Source: Myroides oncorhynchi | GTDB lineage: Bacteria; Bacteroidota; Bacteroidia; Flavobacteriales; Flavobacteriaceae | NCBI RefSeq assembly: GCF_020905415.1 | Contig: NZ_JAJJMP010000001.1 | Location: 1,933,501 to 1,997,500 of the forward strand | Direction of reading: 5' to 3' | DNA length: 64,000 nt | Shown: positions 7,354-15,164 of the stretch, piece by piece | Position numbering within the stretch: the stretch's first letter is position 1 | Layout of the letters: each line of letters begins with the position of its first letter | Made by a program: the position numbers and the translations under genes | The notes under the pieces: model-generated | What the model saw: only the letters and a program-made list of their open reading frames with translations | Database searches by the model: none | Told to the model about the DNA's origin: nothing

Positions 7354-9459
7354 TTATTGAAGAACTCCGATACGATTATCTTTAATCTTAGCGTTGTCTT
7401 TTAATACTTTTAAGATTTGCATTTGAGCTGCTCCTCTAACTGTGTTTTCTACTTTAGCTTTATAGCTAGCGTATCCACCCTTTAATTCAGGAGCTTTAGC
7501 TACATTTTTAGTTTTAATCATGTAGACACCTTGTAACCCATCAATAAGTTTAGAATCTTTATCTACAGCTGTAGCAAATGCAGTCCCTATAACTAATGGC
7601 TCATTACCAATATTAGTGATAAGTGGAGCAGCAATAGTAGCATCACTCATAGAAGCAATAGATGCTTTAGAATTATTAGAAACTTCTTGAATAGTAGCAC
7701 CATTCATTTTCTTTCTAAGAATAACTGCTTTTTTCTCATTCATTAAGATAGGCTCTATGATAGTTCTAACTTCTTTTACAGGAGCTAAACCACTGTCGTT
7801 TTTAGTCGTTACTTTAACTATAATGTGACCATCAGCATTATCAAATCGTTTGATAGCGTTATCTTTAGTTTCTTTGTTGAAAGCCCAAGAAATAATTCCT
7901 CTTTGATTACCAGCACCTGGTAAGAATTCCTCAAATGGTCTAACAGTAACATTGTTTTGAGTTGTAAACCCAAGACCTTCTGCTGTAGCAATAAAGTCTT
8001 TAGCAGTAGGAGCATCTTGTTCTAACTGAGTTGCTTTAGTGAATAATTCATCAGCAGTTACATCAGATACTTCTATTTTACGAGCTACAGTAGCTAATTT
8101 AGCACCTTCTTTTTTATCATTTACTTGAATGATGTGGTATCCAAAGTCAGTTTCAACTAAACCAATACTACCTATAGCATTGTTGAAAATGAAGTTATCA
8201 AATGGTTTAACCATTTGTCCTCTTGGAATATCTTCATATTTACCACCATTGTTTTTAGAACCTGGATCCTCTGAAGTTAATAATGCTTCAGTAGCAAATG
8301 AAGAAGGAGTAGCTTTAACTTTTGCTAAAATTTCTTCAGCTTTAGTTTTAGCTTCTTCTTTAGTTCTAGTAGCTCCTTGAGATTGCGATCCTGCAAAACC
8401 AATTAAGATGTGAGAAGCATCAACTCTCTGACCAGCTTTCTTGTCAATCATTCTAGTGATACAATAATACTCACCCATAATGTATGGTCCAAAGGTTTGA
8501 CCAGGCGCCAAGTTGAATAATTCTTCTTGATATTCTAATGGAAGGTCTTTCTTAGTATAGTAAAGACTGTCAAATTTAATGTCTGAATTTGTATTTACAA
8601 ACGTTTCAATATCTTTTACAGTTTTAAAACCAGGGATAGTATCGTTCTTTTTAGTAGAAGCATTATACTGAACCGTAGGCTTTAAGTATCCTTCAATAGT
8701 TTCTTTTACAGTTTCTTTATCAGAAGCTGAAGGTTGGCTAGGTAGGAATGCATATTGTAATTCACGAGTAGGATCAGATTTGAATCTATTACTGTGTTTT
8801 TTCATGAAATCAACAATCTCATTGTCAGAGATAGGTGTTTCTTCATTGTTTACTGTAGAATAAGGAACTGTTACATAGTCAAAAGAAACTTTATTGTTTT
8901 CGTTTGTATATGCATTTTTAGCTTCCACATTTGTAGTATAGATACCACCTTGAACTAATGAGAAATACATTTGTTCAAGACCAACTTTTTCAAGTTCTTT
9001 CTCATAAGCTAACCATGAATTCCATTGTTCTTGCCCCGCACTTTTCATCATAGCAACAAATTGATTGAATTTGTTAATGTCGAATTGTCCTAAAGCATTT
9101 TGAAATTCAGGATTATTAGCAAAGTTTGGATTGTTTTTTACAACGTTTACTAATTGGTCTTTACCAATTCTAATACCTAATTTTTCGAATTCATTAGATA
9201 ATAAGATGTTGTTAACCTCACCATTCCAAATTGTAACACCTGCTTGGGTATTACTCATTTGACCTTGCTTTTCAGCCTGAGCTACCTTGTGTAAGAATTC
9301 TTGTGTGTTAATTTCTTCACCATCTACACTACCAATGTTTCTCGATAGTCCACCTCCCGTGCTTCTTACTACGTCGCCAATAACGAATGCTAATAGAGCA
9401 ATACCTATTACGGCAATTAACAGAGCGGATTTTTGTCTAATTTTTGATAAAACTGCCAT
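7354..9459 (-). CDS. ppiD: PpiD-like periplasmic chaperone / peptidylprolyl isomerase
   Basis: This is a membrane-anchored folding factor for exported proteins, 701 aa. One N-terminal transmembrane helix spans about residues 12-30. A SurA-N-like chaperone region follows, beginning GSVDGEEINTQEF. A parvulin-type isomerase domain covers about 340-455, with VDASHILIGF at its start and GYHIIQVNDK at its end. A second, more diverged segment completes the C terminus. This fits the Bacteroidota PpiD architecture. It is probably monocistronic, with a terminator directly behind. TATTTTCG in the upstream region is a possible -7 element. Confidence 0.9.
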   Translation of the reverse strand: MAVLSKIRQKSALLIAVIGIALLAFVIGDVVRSTGGGLSRNIGSVDGEEINTQEFLHKVAQAEKQGQMSNTQAGVTIWNGEVNNILLSNEFEKLGIRIGKDQLVNVVKNNPNFANNPEFQNALGQFDINKFNQFVAMMKSAGQEQWNSWLAYEKELEKVGLEQMYFSLVQGGIYTTNVEAKNAYTNENNKVSFDYVTVPYSTVNNEETPISDNEIVDFMKKHSNRFKSDPTRELQYAFLPSQPSASDKETVKETIEGYLKPTVQYNASTKKNDTIPGFKTVKDIETFVNTNSDIKFDSLYYTKKDLPLEYQEELFNLAPGQTFGPYIMGEYYCITRMIDKKAGQRVDASHILIGFAGSQSQGATRTKEEAKTKAEEILAKVKATPSSFATEALLTSEDPGSKNNGGKYEDIPRGQMVKPFDNFIFNNAIGSIGLVETDFGYHIIQVNDKKEGAKLATVARKIEVSDVTADELFTKATQLEQDAPTAKDFIATAEGLGFTTQNNVTVRPFEEFLPGAGNQRGIISWAFNKETKDNAIKRFDNADGHIIVKVTTKNDSGLAPVKEVRTIIEPILMNEKKAVILRKKMNGATIQEVSNNSKASIASMSDATIAAPLITNIGNEPLVIGTAFATAVDKDSKLIDGLQGVYMIKTKNVAKAPELKGGYASYKAKVENTVRGAAQMQILKVLKDNAKIKDNRIGVLQ

Positions 9460-9654
9460 GCTTTTTTATTATGTGTAATTTTTTTCAGTGAGCGAAAATA
9501 CAATTATCTATTTAATAATAAAAGTAGTAGTGCTATTATTTTAGTAGTTTTATTAAGTTTTTATTGGGATTTAAGATTTATTTTTTTTTAGAATTTACAA
9601 ATGCAATTGAATTTGAACGATTTTAATTGATAATAGGGGTGGAATAGTTTAATG

Positions 9655-9687
9655 AAAAAGGGATGAGTTCGTAAACTCATCCCTTTT
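9655..9687 (-). terminator. Terminator of the coaX-lptC group
   Basis: A 14-bp stem (9655-9669 with 9674-9687) lies directly after the 65-aa membrane protein gene. The A run on its left gives a U run on the minus strand. Confidence 0.85.
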
Positions 9688-9691
9688 ATAA

Positions 9692-9889
9692 TTAGTTCTT
9701 TTGCTTGTAATGATTCTCCATTCTTTTTGCATATTTTCTTCTAAAGAAGAACATGAAAATCGCAAAAACTGTTGCGGCTAAACTTAACCATATATCGTAA
9801 TTACTTGCGATCAGTTTTGTAATAATATCATATATAAACAATGCTGCTATAAAAAGATAAAAATAAGGTATAATGTGAAGTGGTTTCAT
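9692..9889 (-). CDS. Small two-helix membrane protein
   Basis: This is a 65-aa protein with two hydrophobic segments (about residues 6-25 and 33-50) followed by a basic tail, FFRRKYAKRMENHYKQKN. I do not recognise a family. Its ATG directly abuts the lptC stop codon (TAAATG), which indicates translational coupling and argues that it is real. Position suggests a small inner-membrane partner in envelope biogenesis; that is inference only. Confidence 0.7.
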   Translation of the reverse strand: MKPLHIIPYFYLFIAALFIYDIITKLIASNYDIWLSLAATVFAIFMFFFRRKYAKRMENHYKQKN

Positions 9890-10453
9890 TTATTTGTTTT
9901 TGTTATCTACACTTTCAGCGTAGCTATTTGTAGCTTTTACTTTAGTCATCTTAGTGTCAAAATCGACACCTATTCCTTTAGTGAAATTTACACTATCTGT
10001 TGATGCTTTGTACTTTCCTTCTGTGAAAAACCATTCGTTTTTTTGGTCATAATACAGTTGATCAGAATTTAATTTCTTGCCATCATGCGTTGTTATTATC
10101 ACATTACCTTGCAAATCAATCAAATCTGTTTTAGTATATCGGATTGCGTAATCTGCCACAACCGTATTTTTATTATTCTCTTTGTCAAAAATAGTTAGAT
10201 GTATTCCCTTAGGAAATTCTGTGAAAGGAAATTTAACATTGCTGTAATCTAACATTTTTGGGCTTACTAATATCGCTTTTACTTTGCCAGAATCTATGTA
10301 TTGACCAGTCATGTTTTCAACTTCACTTGCAGGGAAAAAACTTACTTTGTTAAAATTCTGTATTTCCTTAAACTTGCTTTCACATGAAAGTATCGAGGTT
10401 AATATAATACTAATTAGTAGTATTCCTAAGGATTTAGAAATTAGTTTCATCAT
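9890..10453 (-). CDS. lptC: LPS export protein LptC-like lipoprotein
   Basis: This is a 187-aa LptC/YrbK-like protein, part of the bridge that moves lipopolysaccharide from the inner membrane to the outer membrane. Instead of the single helix of E. coli LptC it has a lipobox, TSILSC, with Cys24 as the predicted lipidated residue; this form is usual in Bacteroidota. The rest is beta-rich, with the family-like segment VVADYAIRYTKTDLIDLQGN and then QLYYDQKNEWFFTEGKY. Both Met1 and Met2 are possible starts. It lies just downstream of a beta-barrel protein gene. Confidence 0.85.
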   Translation of the reverse strand: MMKLISKSLGILLISIILTSILSCESKFKEIQNFNKVSFFPASEVENMTGQYIDSGKVKAILVSPKMLDYSNVKFPFTEFPKGIHLTIFDKENNKNTVVADYAIRYTKTDLIDLQGNVIITTHDGKKLNSDQLYYDQKNEWFFTEGKYKASTDSVNFTKGIGVDFDTKMTKVKATNSYAESVDNKNK

Positions 10454-10473
10454 ATTAGCTTAGTACAATTTGA

Positions 10474-11745
10474 TTAATCAAAACGTCTTTTTTGGAACCA
10501 AAGATCATTTAATGAGAAACCTACATTTATACTGAAGTAGTTCTCTTTCGTTAAACCATTGTTTTTAGTTCCTCTGCTACCATACTCAAAGCCAATATTT
10601 AAATTCGTGAATTTTCTTGGATCACCAATAGGAAAACCAAATCCAGCGGTAACTGCCATGTCTTTTATTGATTGGTCACGCAGTACTAATCCTGTATTCT
10701 CGTACTTAAATCCTGCTCTATAAACAATTCTATCAAAATAGCTTGTAAAAGAATTGTATTTTGGAATGTAGAAACCTCCAACAGTGAATCTATTAGAATT
10801 TTCATAACTAGCTAGAGTGCTTGTATTCCATGTATCTGATAGTTTGCTATTTTGTGTGAAAGTATATTGTCCACTCACAAACCATTTTAGATCCTTTCCA
10901 ATACCTGCTCCCATAGAGAGTACTTGAGGATTAGTTATTTTTTTTGAAGCATCTACTAGTATAGTTTGATCTACAACTGAGTTTATCTTTATAACTTGAA
11001 GTTGTGTTAGATTATCATTGGTCCATTTTGTTTCTGGGCTATATGTTACATTTGCCTGTACATCATACTCTTTTAATTTACCTGTATACTGAGCAGATAC
11101 ATTAAATGAAAAACCTTTATAGTCTAGTTTTCTATATTCTCTTGTTATATTTTGAAGTGAAGAACCATCACCTATATCAGTGATGTTTTCATATAAATCA
11201 TTTTTAGTATTACCAAAATGGTATCCAGCATCAAAACCAAAAGACAAATTCTTGTTTAATTCATAACCAGCACCTACGAAAGCTTTGTTTATTCCTCCAT
11301 TACCTTCATATTTTGAATTTATTTTTTGACCTTGTGGATTCAGCCTTTCCCCTTCCATTTTATAACCAACATTAGAATAAGGTAATAAACCGAATATTAC
11401 ACCAAATTTTTTAGCAATAGGCAAACCTACTACTACATAGTCGATAGTTTGTCTAGTGGCATTGTCAGTGTTATTATCATTTTTGAAGTTATAAGAAGTT
11501 GATGTTGCTCCTAATGAAAAGGTAGTTCTTTTTAACTTACTAAATGAAGCGGGATTTTTTAAATTTATATGAATACTATCTGCGTATACACTCGTTCCCC
11601 CCATTGCTTTGTATTCATTGGTACCATTATAATTAACATTACCTACACCATAGTAAGAGTATGGAGATGCATCGCCTTGTTGAGCTAGAGCGGCTGTACC
11701 GCATAGTAGACTTAGGCTAAAGAAGATTTTTTTTATCATTTTCAA
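10474..11745 (-). CDS. Outer-membrane beta-barrel protein (FadL/OmpP1-like)
   Basis: This is a 423-aa exported protein with a signal peptide ending near ALAQQ (about residue 22) and an aromatic-rich, alternating pattern ending in Phe-containing strands, typical of an outer-membrane barrel. The N-terminal SPYSYYGVGN and the later NLNIGFEYGSRGT resemble the FadL/TodX-like barrels of Bacteroidota. Its 5' end overlaps the coaX 3' end by 29 bases (or 23, if the second Met is used), so the two are probably co-translated. The cargo is unknown. A role in hydrophobic compound uptake would be by family analogy only. Confidence 0.8.
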   Translation of the reverse strand: MKMIKKIFFSLSLLCGTAALAQQGDASPYSYYGVGNVNYNGTNEYKAMGGTSVYADSIHINLKNPASFSKLKRTTFSLGATSTSYNFKNDNNTDNATRQTIDYVVVGLPIAKKFGVIFGLLPYSNVGYKMEGERLNPQGQKINSKYEGNGGINKAFVGAGYELNKNLSFGFDAGYHFGNTKNDLYENITDIGDGSSLQNITREYRKLDYKGFSFNVSAQYTGKLKEYDVQANVTYSPETKWTNDNLTQLQVIKINSVVDQTILVDASKKITNPQVLSMGAGIGKDLKWFVSGQYTFTQNSKLSDTWNTSTLASYENSNRFTVGGFYIPKYNSFTSYFDRIVYRAGFKYENTGLVLRDQSIKDMAVTAGFGFPIGDPRKFTNLNIGFEYGSRGTKNNGLTKENYFSINVGFSLNDLWFQKRRFD

Positions 11746-12466
11746 TTATGTATTGATATAAATTGTTCAGACTTTCTAGTAAGAAGTTTGAATTAGCAAA
11801 TATGACATTTTTTAATCTTTTGACCAAAAAAAGTGTATCACCTCCTGTCAAAATTATTTTAATATCAGGATATAAGGATTTGTATTGATTAATTATACCA
11901 TCAATTTCTTGTGTAATACCATTAATAACTCCTGAATGTATAGATTGGTCTGTTTGGTTGCCAATTAAATAATCAATATCGATTGGTGAAAGTAGGGGGA
12001 GTTTTTCTGTATAGTGATTAAGTGCTTTATATCTAAGTAACAAACCAGGGGAGATGGCTCCTCCTAAATATTCATTTCTGTGATTGATGAATTCATATGT
12101 TATACAAGTTCCCGCATCTATAACTAATCGATTACAATTAGGATGCTGTAAAACTGCTCCAGCAGCTAGTACCATTCGATCAATACCTAATGTACTAGGA
12201 GTTGCATATAGATTTTTGAAGGGAAATATACTTTCATGTGAAATAATTATTATTTCAGTGTTTTTTTTTAACCAATCAAATGTTTGAGTATTTAGCTTTC
12301 CAACGCTTGAAAGGATTATTTTTGTCTTAGAAGTATTTTTTTCTAATATTTCTATTATTTTTTTTTCAAAAAAAACTTGTTCGAAAACTTGAGTCTCTAA
12401 AACTGTATCTTTTTCAAACATAGCTATTTTGGTTCTGGTGTTTCCTATATCAATTGCTATAATCAT
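11717..12466 (-). CDS. coaX: Type III pantothenate kinase
   Basis: CoaX phosphorylates pantothenate, the first step of coenzyme A synthesis, using the ASKHA fold. The phosphate-binding loop is DIGNTRTK (6-13). GIDR at 94-97 holds Asp96, which corresponds to the catalytic base in characterised enzymes. DAGT (117-120) and GGAISPGL follow. At 249 aa it is normal. In the stretch GTCITYEF the position that is often Asp is Glu125. It heads the group with the barrel protein, lptC and the small membrane protein. A TACCTTTG box lies at 12487-12494. Confidence 0.94.
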   Translation of the reverse strand: MIIAIDIGNTRTKIAMFEKDTVLETQVFEQVFFEKKIIEILEKNTSKTKIILSSVGKLNTQTFDWLKKNTEIIIISHESIFPFKNLYATPSTLGIDRMVLAAGAVLQHPNCNRLVIDAGTCITYEFINHRNEYLGGAISPGLLLRYKALNHYTEKLPLLSPIDIDYLIGNQTDQSIHSGVINGITQEIDGIINQYKSLYPDIKIILTGGDTLFLVKRLKNVIFANSNFLLESLNNLYQYIIENDKKNLL

Positions 12467-12486
12467 AGTGTTCTTCTTGTGTTAGA

Positions 12487-12494
12487 CAAAGGTA
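12487..12494 (-). promoter_or_regulatory. -7 box of coaX
   Basis: TACCTTTG on the minus strand, 20 bases before the coaX start, matches TAnnTTTG exactly. It lies back to back with the tRNA promoter. Confidence 0.45.
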
Positions 12495-12520
12495 GTAAAT
12501 GATTTTTTTTATAAAAAGTT

Positions 12521-12550
12521 TTGGAAGAATGAAAATCTGTTATATATTTG
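12521..12550 (+). promoter_or_regulatory. Promoter of the tRNA-Phe cluster
   Basis: TTG at 12521-12523 and TATATTTG at 12543-12550 are separated by 19 nt, a near-ideal Bacteroidota promoter. It lies about 45 bases before the first tRNA. Confidence 0.7.
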
Positions 12551-12594
12551 CAACCGCTTAGCAGAACAAGATTGTTCTCTTCTAAAAGCCAATT

Positions 12595-12667
12595 GGTGCC
12601 TTAGCTCAGTTGGTAGAGCAATGGACTGAAAATCCATGTGTCCCTGGTTCGATTCCTGGAGGCACCA
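12595..12667 (+). tRNA. tRNA-Phe (GAA), copy 1
   Basis: A 73-nt cloverleaf with acceptor arms GGTGCCT and AGGCACC, D arm GCTC/GAGC, anticodon loop CTGAAAA (anticodon GAA) and T arm CCTGG/CCTGG-type pairing around TTCGATT. The 3' CCA is not encoded. Confidence 0.97.
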
Positions 12668-12700
12668 CAAAATTTGCTTTTAGTTGTTAGTTTTTAAGAA

Positions 12701-12773
12701 GGTGCCTTAGCTCAGTTGGTAGAGCAATGGACTGAAAATCCATGTGTCCCTGGTTCGATTCCTGGAGGCACCA
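12701..12773 (+). tRNA. tRNA-Phe (GAA), copy 2
   Basis: Identical over 73 nt to copy 1 and separated from it by 33 bases of unrelated spacer. Anticodon GAA; CCA not encoded. Confidence 0.97.
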
Positions 12774-12802
12774 CAATTTAAACATTAAGCGTATATTAAA
12801 AA

Positions 12803-12875
12803 GGTGCCTTAGCTCAGTTGGTAGAGCAATGGACTGAAAATCCATGTGTCCCTGGTTCGATTCCTGGAGGCACCA
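12803..12875 (+). tRNA. tRNA-Phe (GAA), copy 3
   Basis: Identical to copies 1 and 2 and separated from copy 2 by 29 bases. A terminator starts 3 bases after it, so the three are one transcript. Confidence 0.97.
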
Positions 12876-12878
12876 CAG

Positions 12879-12907
12879 AAAAACCGCTATATATAGCGGT
12901 TTTTTTT
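12879..12907 (+). terminator. Terminator of the tRNA-Phe cluster
   Basis: ACCGCTAT and ATAGCGGT pair in the 18-nt palindrome 12883-12900, followed by eight T. Confidence 0.85.
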
Positions 12908-13051
12908 ATGCCTAATTATGAATAATAGTCAAAAGGGATCAATCTCAAAAGTTGTGTTTACGCATAAAGCTTAGTCAATCTGTATAAGAAGAAATCAATA
13001 TCTCTTACTCCTCTAAATTGAGCTCTGAATGCTTTAATTTTGGCATTCTTC

Positions 13052-13249
13052 AAGAGTGGCTCAAGAGCTCTTCAATAAAAAGGTTTATAGAAGAGCAATA
13101 TTTGCTGTAATGTTGAAGAGATAATGGATTATAGTCAAAAGTAGTGATTTAGAAATTTATTTGAAATAATAGCTCACCAATAGTGACTAAGAAGTCTTCA
13201 CTAAAAAGGATTTATAGTGGAAAAATATTTGGGTAATATTGAAGAAATA
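13052..13249. repeat. Decayed direct duplication in a gene-free stretch (12908-13287)
   Basis: Unit 1 (about 13052-13123) and unit 2 (about 13179-13249) share a pattern such as TCTTCA-TAAAAAGG, TTATAG, AATATTTG and TTGAAGA, at roughly four-fifths identity with two small gaps in the best 55 bp. Stops occur in all frames. This looks like an old duplication of non-coding DNA or of a dead gene piece. The remainder of the 380-bp gap holds nothing else I can name. Confidence 0.5.
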
Positions 13250-13287
13250 TTGACGTTTTTTATGTCTAGTATTAGATATAAAAAAAA

Positions 13288-13315
13288 ATAAAGTCACTTT
13301 TTAAAGTGACTTTAT
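13288..13315 (-). terminator. Terminator after the coiled-coil protein gene
   Basis: A perfect 13-bp stem (13288-13300 with 13303-13315) has an A run to its left, giving a U run on the minus strand. It lies 5 bases after the stop. Confidence 0.8.
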
Positions 13316-13319
13316 ATAA

Positions 13320-13853
13320 TTATTTATTAAGAGTTTCGTATTCCATTGTTACACGTTTAAGCTCTATTTCTTGCTTTTTAATGTTAGTTTGAAGATCTAA
13401 TAAGGTGCTTTTTTCTTTTAGTTCTTGGATAGGAGTCAGTTTGCCTGATGCTTTTTTCTGTAAGAACTTGTTGTTTCTAGTATTGTACTTGTCTTGTGCG
13501 TTCTGTAATCGAACAGTTTGTTTGCTAACTCTTTTTTGACTTTGTAAAACTTCCTTTTGTCTTTTTAACTCTGCTTTATGCTCTTTTTCTTTTTGTTTTT
13601 GAGCTTGCATTTCAGCTTTGTGTTGAGCTTTGGCAATTTTCTGATCTTGTTCTAACTGCTTAGCAGCATCAAGATCATTTTGTAACTTAATTGCTTCTAA
13701 TTGTTGTGCGTTTTCTACTGATACTTGTTCATTAGCTAGTGATTCTAATGAAGGGGTTTCTGTCTTAATTTCAGTAGTTTTGATTTCTTGTGCATTTGCA
13801 ATAGAAGTTGTTGCTACGAATAGTGTAGCAAAAAATAGCATTCTCTTTTTCAT
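13320..13853 (-). CDS. Secreted coiled-coil protein of unknown function
   Basis: This is a 177-aa protein with a clear signal peptide (about residues 1-21, ending IANAQE). The mature part is almost entirely helix-forming, rich in Lys, Gln and Glu with heptad-like repeats (about residues 45-175), so it is probably an extended periplasmic coiled coil. I know no named family. It lies 43 bases after rodA on the same strand and in front of a terminator, so it may be the last gene of the cell-shape transcript. A link to wall synthesis is inference from position. Confidence 0.75.
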   Translation of the reverse strand: MKKRMLFFATLFVATTSIANAQEIKTTEIKTETPSLESLANEQVSVENAQQLEAIKLQNDLDAAKQLEQDQKIAKAQHKAEMQAQKQKEKEHKAELKRQKEVLQSQKRVSKQTVRLQNAQDKYNTRNNKFLQKKASGKLTPIQELKEKSTLLDLQTNIKKQEIELKRVTMEYETLNK

Positions 13854-13896
13854 TTTTGTGTGAATTGTATTTTAAGGATTTAATTTATTTTGGTAT

Positions 13897-15150
13897 TTAC
13901 CATTCATTTATTCTGTTAGCATCTAGCTTTAGAAAGATAAATAGCAATACTGTAAATGCCATTAGACTTGACCCTCCATATGAGAAGAAAGGTAGTGGGA
14001 CACCTATCGTAGGGAAAAGTCCTATAAGCATTGTTATATTAAAAGCAAAATGTATAAAAAGGAAACAGATAACTGAGTAACCATAGACTCTGTTGAATAC
14101 CTTTTTTTGTCGTTCTGCTAAGTGTATTAATCTGAAAAATAAGCAAACAAATAATGTAATTACTAACGATGCTCCTACAAATCCCCATTCTTCACCAACT
14201 GTGGTAAATATGTAGTCAGTATGCTGCTCTGGTACGAAACCACCTTTTGTTTGTGTCCCTTCTAGAAAACCTGTACCAGTCCATCCTCCAGACCCAATGG
14301 CAATCTTAGACTGATTTAAGTTATATCCTTCAGCTTGAAGATTGACATCTTCACCTATTAAAACGTTTATTCTGTCTTTTTGATGGGGTTCTAATACTTC
14401 ATCATATACATAATCTACTGAGAACACAAACGCGGACATAACGACTACTAGAATGATATATATTAATGGGTTTCGAGTTATTTTTTTATTAAAGTAAAAA
14501 TGAAGTGCTGCTATTAGCACTATTGAGGCAATTATTATTCCAGGTTTGACAACTAGTGCAGCTACGAAAAGCAAAACAGTGATAAAACCTGTCCAAAGAT
14601 ACCAACTAGGAAGACCTTCTCTGTAAAGAACAAAGACTAAGGATACAAAAAGCATTGCACTTCCTGTGTCATGCTTAAGTATAAAAAGAGTCGGAATACC
14701 AATTATTACTAAAGCAATAAATTGTTCTTTAAAAGTGCTTAAATGACTTTGACTGTCAGAAATAAACTTAGCTAACAGAAGAGCTGTTGTTGTTTTTACA
14801 AATTCTGAAGGTTGTATTCCAAAACCACCTATCTGATACCAGTTGGTTTGTCCTTTTACAGATTTACCAAAAACAAATAGCCCTAATATAGAAAGCAATC
14901 CTATGATGTAAAATACCATAGCATATTTTTCATAGAATTTAGTGTCAATTGAAACGATAAGTATAATTAGGGGTATGCAAAAGATGATGAATAGCAATTG
15001 TCTTCCATATATTTGACTAAGATCAAAAATAGAAGTTGTTTCAGCAGGTAGTGATGCAGAATAAATATTGATCCATCCAGCTGTAACTAAAAGGGTATAA
15101 AGTAAAATTGAAATCCAATCTATATTTTTCTGTACACTTACATTTTTCAT
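13897..15150 (-). CDS. rodA: Rod-shape SEDS glycosyltransferase RodA
   Basis: RodA polymerises lipid II glycan strands for lateral wall growth, working with PBP2. It is a 417-aa polytopic membrane protein of the FtsW/RodA/SpoVE family with about ten transmembrane segments. Family signatures visible are SEFVKTTTALLLAKF, the cytosolic or periplasmic loop ending HTDYIFTTVGEEWGF (the Asp and the EEWG block are the most conserved part) and the C-terminal IGVPLPFFSYGGSS. The gene follows mrdA by 14 bases. The Lys-Leu-Asp tail is intact. Confidence 0.96.
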   Translation of the reverse strand: MKNVSVQKNIDWISILLYTLLVTAGWINIYSASLPAETTSIFDLSQIYGRQLLFIIFCIPLIILIVSIDTKFYEKYAMVFYIIGLLSILGLFVFGKSVKGQTNWYQIGGFGIQPSEFVKTTTALLLAKFISDSQSHLSTFKEQFIALVIIGIPTLFILKHDTGSAMLFVSLVFVLYREGLPSWYLWTGFITVLLFVAALVVKPGIIIASIVLIAALHFYFNKKITRNPLIYIILVVVMSAFVFSVDYVYDEVLEPHQKDRINVLIGEDVNLQAEGYNLNQSKIAIGSGGWTGTGFLEGTQTKGGFVPEQHTDYIFTTVGEEWGFVGASLVITLFVCLFFRLIHLAERQKKVFNRVYGYSVICFLFIHFAFNITMLIGLFPTIGVPLPFFSYGGSSLMAFTVLLFIFLKLDANRINEW

Positions 15151-15164
15151 TTTTAACTAGAATC

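Noticed and set aside
8129-8380. Antisense ORF inside ppiD, and similar shadow frames in purH, mfs, fbaA and others
   Set aside because: They lie fully opposite well-supported genes and give no recognisable protein.
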